Below, one piece after another: positions 21,035 to 33,000 of a stretch of DNA of 64,000 nucleotides (within the stretch, counting starts at the first letter, position 1; every line of letters starts with the position of its first letter). The translations under genes and the position numbers were made by a program. The stretch is from Echinarachnius parma. Taxonomy: Eukaryota; Echinodermata; Echinoidea; Clypeasteroida; Echinarachniidae. The notes below the pieces were generated by a model. The model saw only the letters and a program-made list of their open reading frames with translations. It ran no database searches and was not told the origin of the DNA. The stretch is from the NCBI GenBank assembly GCA_037951105.1, contig JBAMJV010001316.1:289810-353809 (forward strand), in the 5' to 3' direction.

Positions 21035-21112
21035 TTGAAGATAGTACACAGTGCAACGCACTTTCAATGAAGATAGTACACAGTGCACCCAAGATAGTAC
21101 ACAGTGTAACAA
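21035..21112. repeat. Three tandem GAAGATAGTACACAGTG units
   Basis: AAGATAGTACACAGTG occurs at about 21039, 21067 and 21090, each followed by CA/TAAC-like sequence. Short tandem repeat of unknown role. Confidence 0.7.
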
Positions 21113-22259
21113 ACTTTTCTTCTCCCATCAATGATGGGCGAAACTATGTTTCATCACGTGATTAACTTTTGACCAATCGTAGAGCAAGATTCTTAGTATA
21201 TGGAATATAATACAATATATCAAACGGTTTCTGCAAATATGGTTGTTACATAATGTACTACTCATGATATATTCAAGAAAAAAGTTAAATGCAGCCCTCA
21301 ATGTTATAGCTAAAATACTTGCAAAACAAACAAATGAAATACAAATTTAGATATTCTTACTGTAATGAATGCCCAGTGCCCACATTGTATATAGCTTCTT
21401 TCTGTAACAGATACACAGAAACACACACACACACACGCACACAAATACATGTACACATACTTAAGTACACAAATCCACTTCTAAATAGTCATGTATTTGA
21501 TCATATGTAACATTAAAACGAATATTAAATATATATGGACCATAAAAACTGCTTAAGACTGCCTTTTTAAAATACAAAATGAAATATTTTTCTATGTACC
21601 TCAAGTTTATTTCATACCGATATGGAAGTGATACTTATTTCAGAATGCAATTTTCTGTTACATGAAAAAAAAATGACGCCAGCATTCATTACATAACATA
21701 AAATTAAATAGTGTTTTTAAAACTTGAGTATTTCTTTTTTGAAATGGCAAAAACATGTACTTTATTTGAAATTTGATATAAGCTTTATAAATCCACCACT
21801 AACACTTTAACTTCACACTTTCTTCCTAAAAATGTATATATTGATAGTGAAGCTTGCATATGCCGCATTATTTGGTATTCAATTTTCTGCTATTTCAGTA
21901 CTGATACATAACGTCTATATTATAGTCTTCATCGCCAGTCCATTTTAAGTATAACATCTTTTAAAGTTAACAAATGCATTAACCCATTCAGGACTGGAAC
22001 TAAAATGACTAATTCTTTGGTCTATGGAGAAGGCATGTTATACCAATATTGTCATAGAAGTAAAGATGCCTCTATTTGAATAGTTTACTCCTTCCTAGAT
22101 AAGCAACTACTTTCAGTTATTCCTGTGTCCTTCCTGAAGATTTTACAGGCGTTTTCAATTGTTTTGCTCATGCATAAACCTTATGAAAACAGACACTCTC
22201 CTCCCTTCAACCTTCCTTCAGATACACTTTTATGCATGAAAGCTAATGTACATTTGGTC

Positions 22260-22265
22260 TTTATT
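22260..22265 (-). promoter_or_regulatory. Candidate LYST poly-A signal
   Basis: TTTATT on the + strand, that is AATAAA on the minus strand, about 385 bp after the LYST stop codon. Other AATAAA-like hexamers occur farther away; choice is uncertain. Confidence 0.3.
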
Positions 22266-22304
22266 TGTACGACTATCAAGTCATCAAGTGCAAATGGCAC
22301 ACAT

Positions 22305-22628
22305 TGTTAAGACCATCTTCACAAGAATGCAATTCTTATTTTGTAAAGATGTCCACTGTACTCTAAGGTCGCACCGGCTGCAATGCTCTGCGGGGAGTTG
22401 AGGAAGGCCTCAAACCTGGATACAGGCTTGTTGGAATCCCTCTTTCCCCATGCGATGACAAGACCATCTTCACAAGAGAGCGATCATACATCTTCATAGA
22501 TGCTCCACTGTATTCTAAGCTTGCACCGGCTGCAATGCTCTGCGGGGAGTTGAGGAAGGCCTCAAACCTCAGTGCACTCTTGCTGAAATCTCTCTTCCCC
22601 CAAGCGTTGACAAGACCATCTTCACAAG
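22305..22628 (-). pseudogene. Tandem extra copies of LYST last exon in its 3' flank
   Basis: On the minus strand, CTTGTGAAGATGGTCTTGTC begins copies at 22628 and 22476, with a remnant at about 22326, so the repeating unit is about 150 bp. Each full copy mirrors the terminal exon: [32 protein letters not shown] in the nearer copy and a similar frame in the farther one. The nearer copy lacks the parental TAG (AAGATGTATGATC) and runs into the next unit. No good acceptor precedes them. They lie just after the LYST stop and before a possible poly-A signal (22265-22260, minus), so they are probably part of the 3' UTR. Confidence 0.85.
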
Positions 22629-22648
22629 TAAGTGATCCTACAGATATC

Positions 22649-25600
22649 CTACATCTTTACAGATGCTACACTGTATTCTAAGCTTGCACCAGCTACAATG
22701 CTCCTTGGGGAGTTGAGGAAGGCCTCAAACCTCGGTACACGCTTGTTAGAATCCTTCTTCCCCCAAGCAATGACAAGACCATCGTCGTCACAGGCGAACA
22801 GGAACTGGGAGTCATGGCTGAATGTAAGGCTAGATTTGGGAAGAGAAATAAGAGTTATAGAATAACACTTTTATTTCATTCGGATATATAACTTTTATTT
22901 TGTTTCCTGCCAGTCAATTTGGATGGTTAACCAGGGTGCTTTTAGCTTATAATTTTCCCTATCGATCCTGGATGGACATTCAGGTGGAAATATTTGTTCA
23001 CTTAATTGAACAGATTGTTAGTAATTTAACTTGTTGCAAGTGCTTTGTTAAAATCATACTCTAATTTGCATATGCCATTATTTTATACTAATTTGCATAA
23101 CCTATATGAATCAGAATATATTGAAATGAAACACAGAGCGTTGCAGAGCATTTTTAAGCATTGAACAGGTGGACCCGACTATTCAGAGAAAATGTCCTTA
23201 CGAAATATTTTTTTTAATTTGTTCAAATACAACAGAAGTAACCCTACAAATGTTTTCCCATTATCTGGAGACCACTGTAATACTTCTTCTATGCAAGAGG
23301 TATTCAAACGGAATACAAGTTTGTAACGCACCTTGTGATTGGCCGATGCATTTCCAGTGCAATGTTCCTGACAGGGGTCAGATCGAGTGTGCTCCACATT
23401 CTGCCGAGGAAAAGGTGAAGACAAAAGTAAAATGAAATCAAATCTACAAGCTAAAATTAGGAATAGTGTTAAATATTTTACACAATTGGGGAAAAACATG
23501 TTTGCTTAAAAGAGATATGAATGAAAAATCTAATTCTACATTTATATTGCGCTTTACCAAGGAAGTCTCAAAGTGCTCAGAGCATAAGTTCCTTTAGCCG
23601 AACTGCCATGATGGGGCACTCAAGCATTTCAAGGAATAAATTCCTGCACAATACCCATTAATTACATAAGGGTTGAGAGCATAAAATGTGGATCCAGTGC
23701 CTCGCTGAAGAATACACTGTGCCACGGCTCGAATTGAACCCAGAACCGTCTTATTATAAGACAAAGGCTCAAACCAATATACCATGACACTCCCACAGGT
23801 TAATATAGGTTAATACAGTTAAGACTGACCTTATGACTCCATCACTGCAGCGTGCTGCCACCACGTTGACTGATATCCCTTCAGGGGCATTGACTGGTTA
23901 TGGTTATGGTTATGACTGGTTAATATAGGTTAATAGAGGGCAAGACTGACCGTATGACTCCATCACTGCAGCCTGCTGCCACCACGTTGACTGATATTCC
24001 TTCAGGGGCATTGACTGGTTATGGTTATGGTTATGACTGGTTAATATAGGTTAATAGAGGTTAATAGAGGTTAAGACTGACCGTATGACTCCATCACTGC
24101 AGCCTGCTGCCACCACATTGACTGATATACCCTCAGTGGCGTTGGAGAAGGCTAGGCTCATCATCCTGCTGTGGCAAGGCACTCGGCCGATCAGCTCAGC
24201 ATTGATACTCCATAGTGTCAGCTCACTCACTCCAGCAGCTGTACAAAATAGAAAATAATTATTTATTATCCCAAATACTACCATGATTGATTATCATATT
24301 ATGTTTTTATTGCTGCCCTGCCTACATGCTATGAGGCATAACAAGAAGTAAGTATGATTTAGACTTTTATTGTCACCGGAGTCAGAAGTGAGTTAGCTTT
24401 AGATCAATAACATTCGCAGCTGAATAACTTGAATACTATCTCATAATTGTATACATAGATCAATATGACAAAATAATTCATTATTTATTAAGGACTGGGG
24501 TTTCTAAAGTCAAATGTTCATGTGAGATGTATATAAATATCAATATCTATACATTTATTTCTATAATATCAGCTATTCCAATTCATTGAATCTTTGAGGA
24601 TGCAAAAGGTCTTATCTGTCTTTGAAATGGGGCAAATATGAAAATTGCTGGAGAACTTACCAATATCAGCAGATGATGCGATCTCCCCAGACACGTCGCT
24701 AACGGCAACAGCTGTGATACTACCCCCTCGCTTGGTCTCATCAGTTAATGATCTCACATAGCACAATCTATGACAGCAAAATAAATATGATTTAATTCAT
24801 AGTAAGTGAAACAACAGTAACATTTATAACAGTACAATCTATGACAGCTTATATTTCACAAATAATCAGGGGCCATTTTCTGAATTATTTAATAGATATC
24901 TTAACGTGCATTTTGCGTTGACAAACAAAATGTGACTAGTCCAGTGTGGCTTACTAAACTAACTAATGCCCTATACTGGGAGACTAAGACCCCACAACAC
25001 TACATTTCCTAACACAGTCTGGGCTACATTCCTGTATCAGTTCTCACCTGTTGAGGTCCCAGATGATACATGTTCCATCCATGGATGCACTGACGAGTAT
25101 GCTGTACGGCCGGCACACCACTAGTCTTGTTACTGGTCCAGAGTGGCCCATCAGTCGGACCACGGACCTTGTCACCTCAATGTTGCTTTGCTGTGGATAG
25201 TAGAGCAAATAATAAGTATGTTTTTATCATATGAAAGTTTGTTTTTGTTTCTATGACTTAAAGCTTGCAACAATGTGCAATAGATGCTACACCAGACTAG
25301 CTACAACTGGTCTCCCAAATTTTGAATCTGTGGAACTGCAGTCTTGGCCCTTGAAACAGTTTAAGCAACTTTTTGCTGCAGAGCTAAAGTTCAGAAATTC
25401 TATTGTGTTTCATGCAGTGAAAAGCTAAGGTCTCTATTAAAGTGGGAGAGAGAGGCTGTACAAGTTAACTCATCTCAGAACCTGCCTGTTCCATAAATAT
25501 ACTAACATGTTTTGTTGGGTTGTTTGTAATGTTTGCATTCTTAAAGTAGTTTTTCAGAATTTACTACCATGATAACATAAAAAGAAGTCATCATGATCGT

Positions 25601-27591
25601 GTTGACTGATATTTCTCTTCAATGCGGCTTTGCTGTAAATTGATGAGAACAATGTATGCTAATCATGTCAAGGTGGTATTACATAAACAATCATACCGTA
25701 CCCCTTAGCCCCCTACCTCCTTACATACCTTGTTTTGGTTGAACTTGATAGGGTAGGCGATGATGATGCCAGATGCCATTCCAGTAAACATCAGTCTGCA
25801 GTCAGACACAGAGCTACATGTTGTAATCTGATGAAGATAAAGATATAATGGTATTTAATATCAATACAAAATTAAAATACACGTATATTAATGGAAAAGA
25901 GATTCCAACTGATTGGGCTGAGCTATGATAGTGTCTGATACCTTCCAGTGAACATACAGCACTAAATTCAAATACAGCATTCAAATTCTTTTTCATTACA
26001 ATGGTTTAACATGAATTGGGCATTTATAAAGCAGAGCGCATTGAGTATGACATGAAAAAATAAATGCAGTCATAACATGGCAGAATACAGGACTGTAAAC
26101 CTTTCGCAATTTAGCATGCATTTTCCATAGACTCCAGCCAATAGTATTTTTTTGATCAAACCTAAATGGGTTAAATTACATTGGAGTAATGAACCATCAG
26201 GGAATACATTCACATCCAGAAAATATACAAATGTATATCAGAACACGCCTATTCGGGTTTCTGATTACCAAACAAGGCGATAGCCGTAATGCGTCTCACC
26301 CAATTGCGCGCATTCATGCCAACAAAGTTTGGTTACAAAGAGTTGCAGGGTTGGAAAGTTATGAACCATTATAGAGTCGTGCAGGTAAACTTTCACATTT
26401 GACCTACTTATGTGACCATTGACCCCAGAATATCATGGAGGCCAATATAGGGCATCTACCAATCAAATTTGGTTACAAACGATGCAGGGTTGGAAAGTTA
26501 TTAAACCTAATAGACTCTTACCCCAAAACTTTCACATTTGACCATTGACCTACTTATGTGACCTTTGACCCCAGAATATCATGGAGGCTAATATAGGGCA
26601 TCTACTGATCAAGTTTGGTCAAAAACAGATGCAGGGTTGGAAAGTTATTCAAATTTTTGTAAGGGTCACGGACGACGGATGGAGGACGGACAGACGCAAT
26701 TTGAATCCCTTAGTCTCCCTCCACCTTCGGTGGGCTCGACAAAAACATTAACAAAAGAAATAGCCTTCAACTGCCATGTGGATCTAATGTCAATTTGAAA
26801 GTGGCGAAACCCATTATTTAAGGGAACTTGGCAGACTATGTATTCCATCAAAAGGAATAAGAATAAGTAAGAAATTGGTTGAAATGTTACAGATTGGTAC
26901 GCACCTCATCATTGGTGTTGGACTGCAGGAAGTTGACCGGAGGAGTTTTGGTCTTGTACATGAGCCTCAGGATGCCATCAGAGTGACCCCAGGTCAGCAG
27001 GCCTGACCACTTGATGTCCACTGCGTGCATGCTACTCACTCCTGAAACAAATTCATCATAAACAAAGTACACGTTTAAAATTCAAACCTCAGTTAATGAA
27101 CCAAACATAGTTCACTGATAAATAATGTTCCAAGCGTAAATTATGTACAATGTTCTAAGAAATTATAATGTCCCAATTGTGAAATACTGTATGTTCAACG
27201 TTCTAAGATATCATAATGTTCTAATTGTCAAATATGTTACATGTTCTGTTCTAAGATACCACCACCACCGATGAGAAGAAATAGATAATAAAGAGCATTT
27301 ACAAACTCTGTACCCCATTCAGGGCTGGTCCTCAATATACTCCGGTTGTGGTGGTTGTGGTCAATGTAGAATGTGTTTTATACCAAAATCAATCAACTAA
27401 CCTCTCTCCTTGCTGTACATGACTAGCAGACACTGGTTCTTGGCAACCCCACACACATTCCCCGTTGGCAAGGGGATCAGCTGGGTGGGGGAGGTCACGA
27501 ATGCCTGCTGCCACCTCATCATGGGCTCACTGACCGCTGGAGACCCTACGTAGTCACCCCATCGCATGCCCTTCACGTGTGACAGTGGCTC
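22649..27591 (-). CDS. LYST: LYST exons 40-47: WD40 propeller and stop
   Basis: Exons 27591-27402 ([11 protein letters not shown], human LKWGEYVGSPS), 27041-26905, 25827-25729, 25190-25048 ([20 protein letters not shown] and TCIIWDLNR), 24767-24661, 24238-24082 ([20 protein letters not shown]), 23400-23332 ([12 protein letters not shown], human LWSTWDLKPVRE; 69 nt, too short for simple ORF scans) and 22829-22649 ([20 protein letters not shown]). The stop is TAG at 22651-22649. Residues about 3523-3882. The C-terminal about 30 residues ([27 protein letters not shown]) differ from vertebrates. Exons 45 and 47 are accompanied by tandem partial copies. Confidence 0.95.
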
Positions 27592-29951
27592 CTAGGAAGA
27601 AAAAAGAAGAACAAAAAAATACAGTTCCAAGATCAAGAAGATTAGAAACACAATTCAAACTGAAGTAAGGTAGGTCATAAATGGCTGTTACCATTTCACA
27701 ATTGATTCACTCACGCTAAAGAGCTTACAATCTACAATATTCATGACTTACCCTGAATGCGGTAGTGTCAGACGACACACTGCCTCTGCGAATGCTGCGA
27801 TTCGTCAGCTGGGCTAAGAAGGGCACACTACCGCCCATCGCAGGAGAGTCTAGGACGATCGATGTTTCAATCTCAGAGCGCTGCTGGTGAGGACTGGCAA
27901 AGAGCTGCTTGGGTGTCTGGCCGTACGTCTTGATCATAGTCTCGATGGCACGTCTTCTTGTTGGGTCTTTGATGCCTCGAGTGTCTAGGCCAAAGTAGGT
28001 CTGCATCATGCAATTTAAGACAAAATTAATACAAACACAAAGAAAAATACACTTAATTGAAGATGAGATTTTATTTGGGATAAGCACCAGCAAAGAGTTA
28101 TTTGGATTTCTTGGCATAGACCTGTTGGTGTTGATCAAAGACTCCCTATGTTGTCTCCTAGTGTGGTCTTTGATGCTTCGAATGTCTCAAAGTACATCTG
28201 CATGTGTGAATGGAGGAAGATTGATAAAGTTTGAATCCTTCATAGGTAATAGGATGATCTATATGGTGTACTTATTGTAAGAAGGTAAACATTCTTCTTC
28301 ATCTTGGGATTTTAATTTAACAAAATGCAATGGTTGATTTATTGACATTTTAAATACAACTTAAAGCACTTGTTCTTTAGTGTTTATGCAACATGATGTC
28401 TTTACTTGTTTGAAAAGGAAAATTAAAGTTGTTTGATATAAATGACTTAAATACTTCACAAATTGTTACAAATTTCTCTGTTTTTCTTACCGCTGGGTGG
28501 AACACGTTGATGGCATCAATGGCTGGCTGGCCCCTCTGCTTGAAGCCAAAGACCAGGTCCACCCAGTTGTGCAGGTTCTGAGAGACGTAGTCCGACTCCA
28601 GGGCCTGCTTCTGGACCTGGATGAAGAGTCTGGCATTGTTCCTGGCCCAGGGAGGCAACGTGACATGGTGGACTTGCTCCCCAGACTGACGATCACCAAA
28701 CGCAAAGCCTAATATGGAAGAGTATAGAATGAATACATGTAAGGAAGGAGAATACTTGAATACATGTATACAAAATATGATATGGAAAAGTATGGGATGT
28801 ATAAAACTTAATAAAGGAAGGTAAATTCATGAAGACATTGATTTGAGTGTTATTGATATTTGTGAGGTATTATACATTTAATTAGTCAGTTATTGCTTGA
28901 CTTGTTGTTTGAATGAAAGAAAAACTAGATGTTGTTTTAACTTGATGTGTGCTAAGCTGTTTCATCACAAATAAGTTTGGCTGATTGAGCCCTAATTTCT
29001 GTTTAAAATGCACAGATTATGATACCGCCACTATTTTTGTTCACATACCGGCTTTAACTGTGTATTACTATTGTGCAATGAATAAACTAATGAGAATGTA
29101 TATATTAATGAACGAACAGCAGTGTGTTTGTAAATTTATGCACGGCGACTAAAAATGCACTAAGCATCCGTTTTTTAACCTTTCTTGGTGAAGGGCAAAC
29201 ACACACACACAAATACAACCTGACATAAAATAATTTACTTAAAAGAAATCAACCAACAAGAACCTGTATCAACTCTATGTAAATAACAACATTCAGTAGG
29301 AAAACAAAATTTAGTAGAAAATATAGTAGGAAAGGGTTAATTGTTGCGTACCCTGTAGGTTGGTGAGGAACTCAGGCAGGAAGAAGAACTCTGGGATGAG
29401 TTCCTTGACATCAGTGGTAGACTGGAAGGAGGAGAGGTACCAGGAGGTATGGATGGAGTGGAACGTCCTGTCTGGTAGGTCAAAGTGGTTGTCTACATGG
29501 TGAAGAAATACAGAAAGAACATAAATGATATCGGTGGTCATAGTGGTTGTTTGTCGGGTACAAGAAATAGAGAAAGAACAGACATGATGTATATGATGTA
29601 ATTACTGGCAGGAGGACGGGTCTAGATAGAGTGGAAGGTCACACTCAAAAAGGTTGTATTTAGGTACAAAGAAAACAAAAGAAGTTAACTCAAACAAGTA
29701 TTTGATTGAAATGTAGTTGATAATGGTAAATTTGTAAATCAGTTATTCAAAATTTATTTCAAAGATAAAAAATAAAACCCTCATTTGTAGGAGGATGGTT
29801 AGGGTGAAATGCTAGGTAGAGAAAAATCAAAGTAGTCTGATCACTAACAAATCATCATTACAATTAGCCTGTGCCATTGCCACCATCATCCCTACCATCA
29901 TCATTATCATCCCCGCTGCCATCATCATCGTCTTCATCGTCATCATCATCG

Positions 29952-30029
<78 letters not shown>

Positions 30030-33000
30030 CCACTCTCCTACCACTACTTCCAATAACAACTGTACTACAACTACCGCTATAATAAACACATATAAAGAAT
30101 AGCTCACCTTGATAGTGTAGGAACATCTGAGTGAATGGAGGCAGTCTGACAAGGTACTGCAGCACTGTGCCACTGTTGGAGTAGTGAGAACCGTAGTGAT
30201 ACGGTGCCATCACAAGGGTGCTGTGCTCCTCACCCAACTGATTGGTCTTGTCATATTCTTCTTTCAGAGCCTGGATCATAGAAAAGCAAAGGATACAAAC
30301 TTAAAACTGAGATTTATACATTATCTTACTTTTCCAGTGGAACAAAAACTGACCTGTCATTGGTTTGCTTTCACATTTATGCTCCATTTTATACCCCAGT
30401 ATGAAGTATTTCAGACCCAGGCCTCAATAGACTGGGGTAGTTATATCCTAGCTCAATAACGTTGCCAGTCACACTCTTCTTTTAAATCCTAGATAAAAAT
30501 GACAAATACAAATAAAAGGACCAGCACTAACAAAATAACTATGATACCACTAGAAGTATTCCTCTTTTGATTTTTCCTTCCGAATATTTACACACATATT
30601 AAGATTTATCACCTTTTACAGTGGAACAATGCATAGTATCTCCTTATGTTCATTTTTAAATGGTTGCCTACATGTACCATACTCTCTTTATTAAAAACCT
30701 ACCTTGAAGTTTTCCACGTAGCGTTCCTCCCTCTTCTTACTCTGCACGGCCACAGGCTTGGACAGGTCGCGGTACGTTGACCGCTTCGTCAGATCGAGCT
30801 GCGATTCCACGTATTCGCTCAGGATGAATGGGAATATGGGATACTGCATTAGGTCATTGAAGGAGCGTCCAGCCAGCTTGTTGAGTTGGGTCAGGTATTC
30901 GAAGTTGGTCATCTGTCCAAGGCGCCAGGCCTGAGTGACCACCAGGACACTGTCCATCTCGATCAGGTTTGGAAGGTCGTGGGATCGGACGCGGCTGTAC
31001 ACATCCTGTCGCTCCTGATCAATTTTAATTTAAAACATACATCAACTTACATATTTCCATTTCATTTCTTTGCATTTCATCTCCAACAGTATATAACAAC
31101 AAAATTGTAATGGAATACATTTTTAGTCAGAATAATACATAAGTTAATCATAATCAATCACATAAATAATGAATTGAAATTAAAACCCTTCAAACATTTG
31201 TTGTTATAAATGTTATTGACATTAGAGCTGGAGGGGACTGCTTAAAGTTTGGCTTGTAGGATGCAGACCCCTCAAGAACATGAACAGGTAATAAAAGTAT
31301 TAACAATGAGTAAAGATGAATATTTTCCATTCATACGCAATTTGTTGGTTATAATAATGATACTTATAAGGATGGCCACTTAAATATCGCACATTATGCA
31401 TATATACACACAGCCTTTATATATAGATCATACGTACTCCAGATGTGATGAAGCTGAGCAGAAGTGTGTTGCCATTGGTCAAGAATATCTCCAGAGCGTT
31501 GTCTCTCAGCTGATACCACCGGAAGTGTAGCTCTTTGATCTCATCATACGTCCACCAGACGGTGATGATGTCTGCCTCTCCCACCGAGGCCTGCAAAGAC
31601 AAGGAGTTATGTTCAAGTGTGGATCATTAATAAATGATCTGAATACTTTCTGAAATTCTTAGCCCCTGAATAATCAAGTAATGCTTGATGTTGCTTGTAC
31701 AACACACAGTTACTGTACTATGTCTGACACTCCTATAAAAAGCCTACAATAAAAAAATACACTTCAGATTTAGATTGAGACTTATTTTTATTGTTATAAA
31801 AACAAAAAATTGTTTGTTTGTTTCATATGACATATATGCACATTCTATAAAGTCAAGTCTACGCTTCTTAGCCAGGTCAGAGCAGCATCTGTTGTCTGAT
31901 GAATGCCCTCAAATCTAACAGGGAAACATCGGAGAGGGCAGTCATTTACCACATGCTGCACTGTCTGGTCTGGATACAAACTTATAAACAATAAACATCT
32001 AAAAGCATAAATAACTGAAAAATGTATACATAGCATGCATACAGGGAAAAAATGTAATATGAGGGATATGAAGTTTGGATGGACATCCATTGTACATGTA
32101 TAGGACTACACAGGTCAGTCAACATACCTGTGTAAGACTAGCATACATGATATTCCGTAGAGGCTCCTCCCCAACAAAGTACATTCCATTCTTCCCTAGC
32201 AACAGCTCGCCTCTGGTTTCCGTGGCTGGTGTCACATGGGTGCAACCGGCGGTGTGACTGGAAAAAAAGATTGAACAATAAACAGGTAAATGGAGGAGAT
32301 CTGTAAGACCTTTTCTGCTCCCAAAAGAAGACCGTGCCGTCGTTCCTAATAAAAAACGTACACGTGGATTTACTGTCTTGCTACAGGAAAAAGGTAGTGG
32401 GCATACAATGGTTTCAAACTCTGGGCATACAATGGTTTCAAACTCTGGACATCTTGCCACATCTCATCCATGTGAGGAGTTTAAAAAGGAGGGGGAAATG
32501 ACAACCAAATCTCACCTGATCTTTTCATTCATCTGCAGTCTCCGCTTGAGTTCCAGAGAGCTCTGTGATTGGGAGCTGCTGTCAAACAGGTAGGCCAGCG
32601 TCCTGGAACAGGACTCGGGGCTGTGACGCGCCTGCTCCTCCGGCATGAAGAACTTGGGTGGAATGTGGAGGTGGCAGCGCTGCAACCTCCTTCTGACTCG
32701 CCCTGGGCCCTCTGTGGGATCAAGTTGCCAGCAGTGCGGGTAGGTCTTGGGGTCTAGCCACACAGCCCTAGTAACGGAACATGAAAGAATGATAATTAAG
32801 TTCATTGTAATTAATATTAATTAAATGAATTGGGGAGAAATGTGTGCATAGCAGCACTGTTATGTTTGTCTAACTTGTCTAATATTGTTCTGAAATTGCT
32901 CTTATCATTTTGTAGAATGTTTAGATTAAATGTTTCTCACCTTTCATGAGTGAGTTGTTCGATGAGATTCTGCCAGGCCGTCCTGACATCGAGAGCTGAA

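Larger units (their letters stand above)
20063..22304. other. Convergent intergenic space, no gene supported
   Basis: AT-rich DNA between the STIP1 and LYST ends. A short stretch at about 20830-21120 differs in composition and has a minus-strand open piece (VFLVDPTVHIQIASEVIV) ending at a donor-like CCAACG/GTAATT, but I recognise no family and do not call a gene. A (CA)n tract is at 21419-21439. AATAAA on the minus strand at 22265-22260 could serve LYST. Confidence 0.4.

Noticed and set aside
29827..30056. Poly-Met and poly-Ser frames
   Set aside because: Translations of the (ATC)n microsatellite in LYST intron 36; the real exon is 30270-30108.
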